Assembly: GCA_963763485.1 (NCBI GenBank) | Contig: CAVXOW010000008.1 | Coordinates: 930,001-994,000 of the forward strand | Source: CAWCKS01 sp963763485 | Lineage (GTDB): Bacteria > Pseudomonadota > Alphaproteobacteria > Rhizobiales > Xanthobacteraceae | Length of the DNA: 64,000 nt | Reading direction: 5' to 3' | In this document: positions 16,991 through 25,823 of the stretch, in pieces | Position numbering within the stretch: the first letter of the stretch is position 1 | How the letters are laid out: each line of letters begins with the position of its first letter | The notes under the pieces: model-generated | What the model was told of the DNA's origin: nothing | Seen by the model: the letters and a program-made list of their open reading frames with translations, nothing else | Databases searched by the model: none | Translations under genes and position numbers: made by a program

Positions 16991-19389
16991 ATGGCGGCGC
17001 ACGAGAATTCAAAGACCGAGCCCGAAGCGGCGGCGGCGGCTGCGGCGCGCATGACCATGCGCATCACGCCCACGACCACGCGTCCCATCGTCACGCCGAA
17101 GCATCGACCGTAGTCATCGATCCGGTCTGCGGCATGAAGGTCGATCCCGCGACCAGCAAGCATCGCCACGACTACAAGGGTCAGACCTGGCACTTCTGCT
17201 CGAACGGCTGCCGCACCAAGTTCGCCGCCGATCCCGGGAAATACCTGAAGCCGAAGGCCGAGGCGCCGCCGGTGCCGGCCGGCACGATCTACACCTGTCC
17301 GATGCATCCCGAGATCCGCCAGGTCGGCCCGGGGTCGTGCCCGATCTGCGGCATGGCGCTGGAGCCGCTGCTGGCGACCGCCGACGCCGGCCCCAATCCC
17401 GAACTCGTCGACATGAGCAGGCGCTTCTGGATCGGGCTCGTGCTGGCGCTGCCGGTCGTCGCGCTGGAAATGGGCGGCCACCTGTTCGGCCTGCCGCATT
17501 CGCTCGAGGTCAATTCGAACTGGCTGCAGCTCGTGTTCGCAACGCCCGTGGTGCTGTGGGCCGGCTGGCCGTTCTTCGTGCGCGGCTGGAACTCGCTTCT
17601 CAATCGCAGCCTCAACATGTTCACGCTGGTCGCGATGGGCACCGGTGTTGCGTATCTCTACAGCGTCGTTGGAACGCTCGCGCCGCAGCTGTTTCCGCCC
17701 GCGTTTCGCGACATGCACGGCATGGTCGCGGTTTATTTCGAGGCCGCTGCCGTGATCACCGTGCTGGTCCTGCTCGGCCAGGTGCTGGAATTGCGGGCGC
17801 GCGAAAGCACCAGCGGCGCGATCAAGGCGTTGCTCGATCTCGCGCCGAAGACGGCGCGCCGCATTGCCGCCGATGGCAGCGAGCACGACGTGCAGCTTGA
17901 TGAGGTGCGCCTCGGCGATCATTTGAGGGTACGTCCCGGCGACAAGGTGCCGGTCGACGGTGCCGTGATCGAAGGCCGCAGCGCGGTGGACGAGTCGATG
18001 GTCACGGGCGAGTCGATGCCGGTGACCAAGGAAGCCGGCGCCAACGTCATTGGCGGCACCATCAACCAGTCCGGCGCGCTGGTCATGGAAGCCAAAAAAA
18101 TCGGCCGCGACACCATGCTGGCGCAGATCGTCCAGCTTGTTGCCGAGGCGCAGCGCAGCCGCGCGCCGATCCAGCGCCTTGCCGACCAGGTCTCGGCGTG
18201 GTTCGTGCCGGCTGTCATCCTTGTTGCGGTTGCGGCGTTTGCCGCGTGGGCGACGTTCGGCCCGGAGCCGCGTTTCACTTATGGCCTGGTCGCCGCTGTC
18301 GCGGTGCTGATCATCGCCTGTCCCTGTGCACTTGGCCTCGCGACGCCGATGTCGATCATGGTCGGCGTCGGCCGCGGCGCGCAATCGGGCGTGTTGATCA
18401 AGAACGCCGAGGCGCTGGAGCGCATGGAAAAGGTCGACACGCTGGTGATCGACAAGACCGGCACGCTGACGCTGGGCAAGCCTGGCGTCACAAAGATCAT
18501 TGCCGCTGAAGGCTTTGCTGAAGCAGACGTGCTGCGCCTTGCCGCGAGCGTCGAACGCGCCAGCGAACACCCGATCGCAACGGCGATTGTTCGCGCAGCT
18601 GCAGAACGCGCGCTAGCGCTCTCAGCCGTTACCGACTTCGACTCGCCGACCGGCAAGGGTGCGCTCGGCATGGTCGATGGCAAGAAAGTCGTGCTCGGCA
18701 ATGCCAACTTTCTCGCCGAACGCGGCATCGACGTCAAAGTGCTCGCTACTCCGGCGGACCAGCTGCGGCAGGATGGCGCGACCGCGATCTTTGCCGGCAT
18801 CGATGGCCGCGTTGCCGGCGTGCTGGCCATTGCCGATCCGGTGAAGCCGACGACATCGGAGGCGCTCGCCGGCCTCAAGGCGGCAGGCGTGCATGTCGTG
18901 ATGCTGACCGGCGACAACGCGACGACCGCAAGAGCGATCGCGCGCCAGCTCCAGATCGACGATGTCGAGGCCGAGGTGCTGCCGGAGCAGAAGAGCGAGG
19001 TCGTCAATCGTTACCGGCGCGAGGGTCGCGTGGTGGCGATGGCGGGCGACGGCGTCAACGATGCGCCGGCGCTGGCCGCCGCCGATGTCGGCATCGCGAT
19101 GGGAACCGGAACCGACGTTGCCATGGAAAGCGCCGGCGTCACGCTGCTGAAAGGTGATCTCACGGGCATCCTGCGCGCGCGAAAACTGTCGCAAGCGGTG
19201 ATGCGCAACATCCGGCAAAACCTGTTTTCCGCCTTCATCTACAATGCCCTCGGCGTGCCGGTCGCGGCCGGTGTGCTGTATCCAACCTTCGGCATCCTGC
19301 TGTCGCCGATCATCGCCGCAGCGGCGATGTCGTTGTCATCGGTCAGCGTGATCGGCAACGCGCTGCGGCTGCGGGCGGTGAAGCTTTAG
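16991..19389 (+). CDS. copA: Copper-exporting P1B-type ATPase with YHS and metal-binding domains (apparent N-terminal frameshift)
   Basis: Pumps Cu(I)/Ag(I) out across the inner membrane. ATG at 16991 (MAAHENSKTEPE) follows GAGG; one base must be skipped in the gcg/ggc run at about 17027-17048 to enter the His-rich AHDHAHHAHDHASHRH and then a YHS domain (DPVCGMKVDPATSK ... WHFCSNGC), a heavy-metal-binding domain (YTCPMHPE ... CPICGMALEP), eight membrane helices and the catalytic domains: TGESMP, the ion site IACPCALG, DKTGTLT with the phosphorylated Asp, SEHPIA and GDGVNDAPAL. There is no classical CxxC HMA domain. It is divergent from csoR with the operator between. Confidence 0.92.
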
Positions 19390-19481
19390 CCCTTTTGCTA
19401 GCCGCGCCACAGGGAACAACTTGCCGTCTCGCTGTTTGAATAGGTTCCACCGTCGTCTCACCAATGACCGGGGAGGAACTC

Positions 19482-19883
19482 ATGCTCAAACGGCGACGCG
19501 AAGTCGTTTTCGACGCCTACAACCTTGCGATCGGTGCCTTCCTGTTCGTGTCGCCGTGGTTGTTGGGCTTCACCCGCGAGAACGCGCGGCTCGATACCTG
19601 GGCGGTCGGCGCAGCGCTGGTCGTGCTTTCGCTCGCGGCGATCGTCTTGTTCGCCGAATGGGAGGAGTGGCTGAGCCTGCTGCTGGCCTGCTGGCTGATC
19701 GTCTCGCCTTGGGTGCTCGGCTTTGCCCACACCAAGGCGATGCACTGGGCCATCGGCATCGGCATCGTCAGCCTGTATCTGTCGGCCCTCGAGCTCTGGA
19801 TGATCCACTACGACCAGCCCGGCCATCGGCCGCAGCACCAGCCCGTCGAACCGGACCCTGCCTCAAGGCGCTGGCTGCCCTGA
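19482..19883 (+). CDS. SPW repeat membrane protein
   Basis: 133 residues with four predicted membrane helices. Two copies of the family motif are visible, VSPWLLGF at about residue 23 and VSPWVLGF at about residue 79, which define the SPW repeat. ATG at 19482 (MLKRRREVVFDAYNLAIG) has GGGGAGG five bases upstream; six upstream residues are therefore dropped. Function unknown. It starts 92 bases after the copper ATPase and may be cotranscribed. Confidence 0.88.
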   Translation: MLKRRREVVFDAYNLAIGAFLFVSPWLLGFTRENARLDTWAVGAALVVLSLAAIVLFAEWEEWLSLLLACWLIVSPWVLGFAHTKAMHWAIGIGIVSLYLSALELWMIHYDQPGHRPQHQPVEPDPASRRWLP

Positions 19884-19891
19884 GCGAAAGC

Positions 19892-20012
19892 GGCTCCCTC
19901 CCCCCTTGTGGGGGAGGGTTGGGGAGGGGGGTCCATCGAGGAACTTCGACCTTCGCCACTCGCGACCACCCCCACCCCTAACCCCTCCCCACAAGGGGGA
20001 GGGGAACGACGA
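19892..20012. repeat. Long inverted repeat, family F (ccctcccccttgtgggggag type)
   Basis: Left arm ccctcccccttgtgggggag and gttggggagg; right arm ccacccctaacccctcccca and caagggggaggg. The arms are reverse complements separated by about 50 bases. It lies between convergent genes (SPW protein and ThDP enzyme) and could end transcription from both sides. Similar elements are widespread between alphaproteobacterial genes. Confidence 0.65.
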
Positions 20013-20030
20013 ATCCGAATTCAGCAATCT

Positions 20031-21743
20031 CTACAGCGCGACGCGAATATCGATCAGCGCCTGCGTCTTCTTCGTCGTGACATGATCGATCGCGCGCTTC
20101 AACGCGGCCGGCAGCTCGTCGGCCGTTTCGACGCGCTGCGCGAAGGCGCGGCTCGCTTCGGCAATCCTGACAAAGTCCGGCGAGGGTTTCAGCGACGTCA
20201 GCGGCATCACGTTTGTCTTGGCCGCATGCCCGCGCGGATAGATGTCGAGCACGGAGTGCCGCACCGCGCCCCATTCCGAATTGTTGAGGATCAGTACCAG
20301 CAGCGGCAGGCCGAGGCTTTCCGCGATCTGATGGCACGCCACCGGATTGGCGAACATGTAGGAACCGTCGCCCATGGTGGCGACCATGAGCCGATCGGGC
20401 TTTGCGAGCAGCATGCCGAGACCGGCCGGAAACGACCAGCCCAGCCCGCCGGAGTGCGGCTCCTGATACCAGGCGCCGTGTTCGCGCAAGGTGAGCGGGT
20501 CGAGCGGGCAGCCGAGTTCCGACAGCACCGTCGCGTTGCGGCCGGCGATCGCCTCCGATAGGCTTAAGCTCACCCAGGCCTTGGTGGCAACGCCGGTATT
20601 GCCGGCTTCGGCCTTGCTGCGAATCGTCTTGCGCAGGCTTCGCGCGGCGTCGGTGACGCGGGCACGTCGCAGGTCGCGGCTTTCGCGATGCTTGGCCAGC
20701 AGCGGGCGCATCGCGTCAGCGAGGCTTGTCAGCGTGTCGGCGATCTCGCCGCCAAGCGCGACGTCGGCGCGGAAGTTGCGCACGGGAACGCGCTGGTACA
20801 ACGGATCGGGCCCGAGCTGGATCACCTTGCAGCCTGCAGGCAGTTCGTGAATTGCCGGCGACCATGGCGCGAGCGAATCGATCGCCAGCACGACGTCGGC
20901 GTCTTCGATCCACGCTTTCGGATCGCTGCCGACCGCCATCGGATGATCGGTCGCGATCGCAAGCTGGATCGCCCAGTACTGCACGACCGGAATACCCCAG
21001 TCGGAGGCGAGCTTGCCGAGCGTGGCAAAGCCTTCCGCCGAACCGGCGCCGCGTTGGGCGATAATGACGGGATTTTTTGCCGCCGCGAGCATCGCCGCGG
21101 CTTCCTGCACCAGCGCCGCCGGCGCCGCCGCTTGTACCGGCTGCATAATGCTGGCGCGATCCAGCGTATCCGCCGGGCACAGCTCGCACAGCACTTCGCG
21201 TGGCAGCGAGAGATAGACCGGGCCCTTCGGCGTCGACGACGCAATGGCGTGAGCGCGGTCGATCAACTCGAGCGCCTGTTCTGGAAAGCGCAGCTCATAA
21301 TCCCACTTGCAGGCCTCGCGTACCAGCGCCGTCTGGTCGCGCATCTCCTGGCCCCAGCCGATCGGCACGGTGCGGCTGCCGAGCCGCCCGCTCTCCGTCG
21401 TCGGCGTGCGGCCGGAGAACAGGATGACTGGGATGTGCTCGGTCGCGGCGTTGATCGCGCCGATCGCGCAGTTGGCGAGGCCGACATTGGTGTGCGCCAT
21501 CACGGCTTGCGCGCGACCCGACGCGAGATAGTAGCCGTGCGCCATCGCCATCGCCGCGCTCTCGTGCGGAATGACAATCGCCTGCGGCAGCGGGATTTGC
21601 TTTGCCGCCGCCTCCGCGAGGCCCTCGATAACAGGCGGAAAGTCGGTGCCGGAATTGGCGAAGATGTAGTCGACGCCGACAGCCTTGAGCCGCGCCAGAA
21701 CCGCGCCACCCGCCGTGATTTTATCGTGACGCTTAGGAGGCAT
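20031..21743 (-). CDS. Thiamine diphosphate-dependent enzyme, acetolactate synthase/decarboxylase-like
   Basis: 570 residues with the three-domain ThDP fold: N-terminal pyrimidine-binding domain with the catalytic Glu (IVIPHESAAMAMAHGYY), a central domain from about 190 (KNPVIIAQRGAGS) and the C-terminal diphosphate-binding domain with GDGSYMFANPVACHQIAESL...LNN (the GDG-x~27-NN motif). ATG at 21741-21743. The gene is followed only by an intergenic repeat on its upstream side and lies on the same strand as the TRAP transporter genes, which suggests a decarboxylase or lyase acting on the imported 2-keto acid. Not the biosynthetic IlvB (no regulatory subunit nearby). Substrate unknown. Confidence 0.85.
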   Translation of the reverse strand: MPPKRHDKITAGGAVLARLKAVGVDYIFANSGTDFPPVIEGLAEAAAKQIPLPQAIVIPHESAAMAMAHGYYLASGRAQAVMAHTNVGLANCAIGAINAATEHIPVILFSGRTPTTESGRLGSRTVPIGWGQEMRDQTALVREACKWDYELRFPEQALELIDRAHAIASSTPKGPVYLSLPREVLCELCPADTLDRASIMQPVQAAAPAALVQEAAAMLAAAKNPVIIAQRGAGSAEGFATLGKLASDWGIPVVQYWAIQLAIATDHPMAVGSDPKAWIEDADVVLAIDSLAPWSPAIHELPAGCKVIQLGPDPLYQRVPVRNFRADVALGGEIADTLTSLADAMRPLLAKHRESRDLRRARVTDAARSLRKTIRSKAEAGNTGVATKAWVSLSLSEAIAGRNATVLSELGCPLDPLTLREHGAWYQEPHSGGLGWSFPAGLGMLLAKPDRLMVATMGDGSYMFANPVACHQIAESLGLPLLVLILNNSEWGAVRHSVLDIYPRGHAAKTNVMPLTSLKPSPDFVRIAEASRAFAQRVETADELPAALKRAIDHVTTKKTQALIDIRVAL

Positions 21744-21751
21744 CGTCGAAT

Positions 21752-21856
21752 ATGACCCGCTCGTCCCCGCGAAAGCGGGGACCCAGTTTTTGCCAAACAA
21801 CCAGCGCTGACCGAACCGCCCCTGGATTCCCGCTTTCGCGGGAATGAGCGGACTGA
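21752..21856. repeat. Dispersed palindromic repeat, family A, second copy
   Basis: Reads cgctcgtccccgcgaaagcg gggacccag, then tttttgccaaacaa, and ends tggattcccgctttcgcggg aatgagcgg. Two hairpins face each other across a variable middle. This copy is intact and shows where the loop of the first hairpin is interrupted in the copy at 14291-14443. Confidence 0.7.
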
Positions 21857-21879
21857 GGTGCCACGGTTATCACAATTCC

Positions 21880-23187
21880 TCACATCGCCGACGGCAGCCA
21901 GGTGGCAAGCTTCGGCACCGCGACCAGGATAGCCAGCCGGATCAGATCGGTCACCACGAATGGCAGCACACCGAGAAAGATCGTCGACATCGAGACGTCC
22001 TTGATCACGCTCTTGATCACGAACACGTTCATGCCGACGGGCGGGTGGATCAGGCCGAGCTCGACCGTCATGACGATGATGATGCCAAACCAGATCGGAT
22101 CGAAGCCGAGCGCCTGGATCGCCGGGAATACGATCGGCACGGTCAGGATGATCATCGCCAGCGCGTCCATCAGGCAGCCGAGCACGATGTACATGGCAAG
22201 GATCAGCGCCAGCACGCCGTAGGGCCCGACGCCGAGGCTGGTGAAGAACTCGGTGACGTGCTGCGGCGTCTGGGTGATGGTCAGGAAGCGGCCGAAGAAC
22301 AGCGCGCCGATCAGCACGGTGAATACGGCGGCCGCGGTGCGCGTTGCCTGCAGCAGCGATTGCAGAATGCCCTCGCGGTTGAGCTTGCCTCTGACGACGC
22401 CGATCAGGAACGCGCCGATCGCGCCGACCGCGCCGGCTTCCGTCGGCACGAAAAAGCCGCCATAGAGCCCGCCGATCACGAACAGGAACAGCAGCAGCGG
22501 CGACCACACGTCCCGCATTGCGAACACCCGCGCCCGCCAGGTGCTAACCGGACCCTGTGGCAGGAAGTTCGGCTTGACGCGGCCGATGATGAAGATCGTG
22601 ATCATGTGCATCACGATTGCAAGCAGGCCGGGGATGATGCCGGCGATGAACAGCTTGCCGATGTCCTGCTCGGTGATGATGCCGTACACGACGAGCACCG
22701 TGGACGGCGGCAGCATCGCGCCGAGCGTGCCGCCGACGGCGATCACGCCGGTGGCGAACGATTGCGGATAGTTGAAGCGCCGCATCTCGGGATAGGCGAC
22801 GGCGGAGAATGTCGCGGCGGTCGCGACCGACGAGCCGGAGATCGCGGCAAACGCGCCGCAGGCGGCGATCGTCGCGATGCCGAGGCCGCCGCGCCAGTGT
22901 CCGACAAAGGTGTTGGCGGCGCGGAACAGCTCACGGCTGATGCCCGATACCGAGACGAATGCGCCCATCAAAAGGAACATCGGTATGACGCCAAAAGTGT
23001 AGTCGGTGACCGTCCGCATCGTGGTCTGCCCGACCAGCTTCATCGCCGGCGAAAAGCCGACGAGGTAGCCGAAGCCGGTGACGCCGACGAGGCCCATCGC
23101 CATGCCGACAGGCACGCGGAGCAGCATCAACCCGAACAGGACGACGAACCCGATCACGGCGATCGCTTCGTTAGAGAGCTCGATCAC
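21880..23187 (-). CDS. dctM: TRAP transporter large permease (DctM type)
   Basis: 435 residues, about 12 membrane helices, sodium-coupled uptake of carboxylates across the inner membrane with DctQ and the periplasmic DctP. Family motifs: GSSVATAATFSAVAYPEM, MLPPSTVLVVYG, VPTEAGAVGAIGAF and IHPPVGMNVFVIK. The start is GTG at 23185-23187 (MIELSNEAIAVIGF); its first bases overlap the dctQ stop codon (gtga), so translation is coupled. Further upstream sequence in the same frame is Arg/Pro-rich and belongs to dctQ in another frame. Confidence 0.94.
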   Translation of the reverse strand: MIELSNEAIAVIGFVVLFGLMLLRVPVGMAMGLVGVTGFGYLVGFSPAMKLVGQTTMRTVTDYTFGVIPMFLLMGAFVSVSGISRELFRAANTFVGHWRGGLGIATIAACGAFAAISGSSVATAATFSAVAYPEMRRFNYPQSFATGVIAVGGTLGAMLPPSTVLVVYGIITEQDIGKLFIAGIIPGLLAIVMHMITIFIIGRVKPNFLPQGPVSTWRARVFAMRDVWSPLLLFLFVIGGLYGGFFVPTEAGAVGAIGAFLIGVVRGKLNREGILQSLLQATRTAAAVFTVLIGALFFGRFLTITQTPQHVTEFFTSLGVGPYGVLALILAMYIVLGCLMDALAMIILTVPIVFPAIQALGFDPIWFGIIIVMTVELGLIHPPVGMNVFVIKSVIKDVSMSTIFLGVLPFVVTDLIRLAILVAVPKLATWLPSAM

Positions 23188-23744
23188 TCGGTCACCTTGA
23201 TGCGGGCGTCGTGGACCTGCTCGGGATGGAAGATCAGGCGGAAGGTGCGGATCGCGATCAACAGCACGGCGGAGACGTCGCCGGCCCAGGCCAGCGCGAA
23301 GAACGGCCAGTTCGGCAGGTGCAGGTCGAAGGTCAGCACGTTGCTGGCGTAGGTGTCGGTGACCTTGTCGAACAGCGTGATGGTCTGCACGGTGACGACG
23401 AACAGCAGCACCAGCGTTGCGAAGATGTCGATCAGCCGCTGGTAGCGCGGCGATGCATTGGCCCATACCAGATCGACGGTGATATGCGTGCCGCGATAGC
23501 TCGTCGCGGCGATGCCCCAGAAGATCAGGATGCCGAGCAGGAGCCGGCCGAAGTCGTAGTAGTCGGGGATCGTCACCGCGAAGAATTTCCGCATGAACAC
23601 GGCAACAAAGGTGTTCAGCGCGACGATGCCGACAAAGAACGCCGCGATCAGCTCGATGCCGTCGATGAAACGGTCCATGCCGTTCTTGGGCGGCGGGGAT
23701 ATTGGAGCAGCGTTGGGTGCAACTTCAGAATCGGCAGCCGGCAT
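23184..23744 (-). CDS. dctQ: TRAP transporter small permease (DctQ type)
   Basis: 186 residues, four membrane segments (about residues 28-50, 66-84, 105-127 and 146-168). The segments RLLLGILIFWGIAATSYRGTHITVDL and LPNWPFFALAWAG are typical of DctQ. ATG at 23742-23744 (MPAADSEVAPNAAPISPPP) opens an unstructured N-terminal tail. It lies upstream of dctM with a four-base overlap, and downstream of the binding-protein gene with a repeat element in between. Confidence 0.93.
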   Translation of the reverse strand: MPAADSEVAPNAAPISPPPKNGMDRFIDGIELIAAFFVGIVALNTFVAVFMRKFFAVTIPDYYDFGRLLLGILIFWGIAATSYRGTHITVDLVWANASPRYQRLIDIFATLVLLFVVTVQTITLFDKVTDTYASNVLTFDLHLPNWPFFALAWAGDVSAVLLIAIRTFRLIFHPEQVHDARIKVTE

Positions 23745-23776
23745 TGGATGCTCGCGAGCAGTACGACCTCTCGGCT

Positions 23777-23913
23777 GTCATGCCCCGCTTCAAGCGGGGC
23801 ATCCAGTAACCCGCAGCTTTGGTGATTGCGCTCAAACGCTGCGGAGTACTGGATCGCCCGGCAGGCTAATTTATGCAGCCTGCCTAAAGTTGGCTGCAAG
23901 CCGGGCGATGACA
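23777..23913. repeat. Dispersed palindromic repeat, family D, second copy
   Basis: Reads tcatgccccgcttcaagcgg ggcatccagtaac at the left, then tactggatcgcccggcaggc and ends aagccgggcgatgac. It sits between dctP and dctQ, so the transporter operon carries a folded element in its leader of dctQ, which could weaken read-through and raise the binding protein over the permease. Confidence 0.65.
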
Positions 23914-23935
23914 TCGAGTGGGTTTATCGGCTTCC

Positions 23936-24994
23936 TTACATCCCCGTGCCCGGCAGGCCCGCATCGTACTTCTTGATCGCGGCCTGCAGGTCGGCGTTGA
24001 CCTTGTCCGGATCGGCGCCGGCTTTCTTCACCGCAGCGGCCCAGCTCGTCCTCAGCGGCTCGACCAGCTTCTTCCACTGCGCGAGCTGATCGTCGGTGAG
24101 CTTGTAGACCTCATGACCTTCGAGCGCCTTCATCTTGGCACGGCCGCCGAACTCGAAGTCGGTCCACGGATCTGAGACCTTCGCCGCCCATTCGGCGGTG
24201 CAGTGCGCGTCAAAAACCTTCTTCTGCGCGTCCGACATCGAATTGTAGGTTTTGAGGTTGACGTTGTACGTAAACATCGTGGTGTAGAGCGCCACGTCCA
24301 TGTGGTACTTCACCGCCTTCTCGATGCCGAACAGGAACATCGACTGCCACGGGAAGGTGATCTCGTCGGCGACGCCGCGCTCGATCGCGTCGCGTGCTTC
24401 CGGCGCCGAAGCCTGCACGTTGGTGCCGCCGGCCAGCGTCACCATTTCGCCGATCGTTCCGCCCGCCGGGCGAACCTTCATGCCGCTGAGATCTGCGGGC
24501 ACGAGGATTTTTTTCTTGCCGTGCAATGCGCCGGGATCGTGGATGAAGGAAAAGCAGACCTTGGTGTCCTTCATCTCGATCGGCGCGTATTTGGCGTACC
24601 ACTCATTGGCCGCCTGCGTGCCCTTCTTGCCGTCGCCGAATACGAACGGCATATTCCCTGCGGCGATGATCGGGAAACGGCCGGGCTGATAGCCGGGGCT
24701 GACGTAGGTGATGTCAGCGATACCGTCGCGCGCCATGTCGTAGTGGTCGAACGCCTTGCCGAGCTGCTCGGACGGATACACCGTCGCCTTGATGGTGCCG
24801 CCCGACGCTTTTTCGAGATCGGCGGCCCAGGCTTGCGTCGCCGGCACCAGCGGATGCGCCGGCGGCACCCACAACGAGATCTTGAGATTGATTGTCTTGT
24901 CCTGGGCCGCGGCGGCTGTTGCGAAGCTTGCCGCCGAACCCGCGACAAAGAGCGTCAATGCTGCGCCGCGCGCCGCATGAAAGAATCCCGACAT
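23936..24994 (-). CDS. dctP: TRAP transporter periplasmic binding protein (DctP family)
   Basis: 352 residues. ATG at 24992-24994 (MSGFFHAARGAALTLFVAG) follows GGAGG and opens a signal peptide cleaved about residue 30 (AAAAQDKTI). Mature-domain motifs: KISLWVPPAHPLVPATQAWAADLEK, YPSEQLGKAFDHYDMARDGIADITYVSPGYQPGRFP and the conserved carboxylate-site Arg in GMKVRPAGG. First gene of dctP-dctQ-dctM-ThDP enzyme on the minus strand. The ligand is probably an organic acid; exact identity unknown. Confidence 0.93.
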   Translation of the reverse strand: MSGFFHAARGAALTLFVAGSAASFATAAAAQDKTINLKISLWVPPAHPLVPATQAWAADLEKASGGTIKATVYPSEQLGKAFDHYDMARDGIADITYVSPGYQPGRFPIIAAGNMPFVFGDGKKGTQAANEWYAKYAPIEMKDTKVCFSFIHDPGALHGKKKILVPADLSGMKVRPAGGTIGEMVTLAGGTNVQASAPEARDAIERGVADEITFPWQSMFLFGIEKAVKYHMDVALYTTMFTYNVNLKTYNSMSDAQKKVFDAHCTAEWAAKVSDPWTDFEFGGRAKMKALEGHEVYKLTDDQLAQWKKLVEPLRTSWAAAVKKAGADPDKVNADLQAAIKKYDAGLPGTGM

Positions 24995-25135
24995 CGTTCC
25001 TCCCGGTTGTTGTCTCGACGATTTGTTCTTTAAAGACTTGACCGGACCGTAGCGCATCGCGCTGGGCGTCAAAAGCCTGCGGGCGCCCGTTGAGGCGCCC
25101 ACGCGAACTCTCTTTCGACGAATGGAAAGACGAAA

Positions 25136-25510
25136 TCAGTTCTTTGCCGCGGTCCAGGTGCCCGAGCACAGGCCGCCCTTCCAGGTTCCGGAGCCGATGG
25201 TGTCGGTGAGGCGGCCGACGCCATTGGCGTGCTCGAGGCCGTGGCCGACATTGACGCTCAGGCTGCCGTTGCCGGTGACCTGGCCCGACACCTTCACGAT
25301 CGAAAGGTCTGAGGCGATTGAGCCGTTGCTGACGCGGATCGGCACGGTGGCGCCGCTGTCGCAAGTGCCTTTCTGGGTGACGATCTTGACGCTCCACGAG
25401 CCGTCGAACGGCGCCGATGAAGCGGCCGCGGGCGTCGCGGCCAGCGCCAGCAGGCAAAGGCCGACGCGGGCGGCGAGAACGAGGTGAGTGGTGGCGAACT
25501 TGCGGAACAT
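25136..25510 (-). CDS. Small exported protein of unknown function
   Basis: 124 residues with a signal peptide (MFRKFATTHLVLAARVGLCLLALAATPAAASS, cleaved near residue 31). The mature 93 residues are beta-rich: FDGSWSVKIVTQKGTCDSGATVP, IRVSNGSIASDLS, GSGTWKGGLCSGTWTA. The FDGSW-x3-I-x4-G-x-CD pattern recurs in small secreted proteins of Bradyrhizobium-like bacteria that have no assigned function (recalled, not searched). Two Cys suggest a disulfide. Confidence 0.7.
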   Translation of the reverse strand: MFRKFATTHLVLAARVGLCLLALAATPAAASSAPFDGSWSVKIVTQKGTCDSGATVPIRVSNGSIASDLSIVKVSGQVTGNGSLSVNVGHGLEHANGVGRLTDTIGSGTWKGGLCSGTWTAAKN

Positions 25511-25769
25511 GTGAACCCCCTGTTGAAAATCTGTGGTGCAATTCCTGAGGAGCGTTCTCGCACATCGTCCGCGCGTTGAATGTGATGCGGATCACGCCGA
25601 CATCACAGAGCAACCCATTGAAATTATTGCATAATCTAATGGAGCGGACCGGAGAGCTAGTCCGGTCGGAACCTTCGCTGCCGGCGCCAAAAACACGCGA
25701 AAAATCGCCTAATCCGTTGAGATAACGTTGTTAATCGCTGACCACCCCCGTGATCGGTCCGGGCAACGA
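25511..25769. other. Intergenic region upstream of the small exported protein
   Basis: With the terminator it forms a 313-base gap between the minus-strand genes at 25136 and 25824. The stretch 25615-25650 (cattgaaattattgcataat) is AT-rich and probably holds the promoter of the small exported protein. No gene-like frame is seen. Confidence 0.4.
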
Positions 25770-25798
25770 AAAGGGCCCCGCCGTCGGCGAGGCCCTTT
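25770..25798 (-). terminator. Rho-independent terminator of the DUF2147-like gene
   Basis: The hairpin aaagggcctcgcc-gac-ggcggggcccttt on the minus strand has 13-base arms with one G.T pair and is followed by tt. It lies 26 bases after the stop of the DUF2147-like gene. With the plus-strand run of t after it (gatttt) it can act in both directions. Confidence 0.8.
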
Positions 25799-25823
25799 GA
25801 TTTTGCGAGCTGTCAGCGCGGGA

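Noticed and set aside
16966..18570. Open frame of 534 codons on the minus strand opposite the copper ATPase
   Set aside because: His/Arg/Gln-rich translation of the reverse strand; the plus strand has all P-type ATPase motifs.
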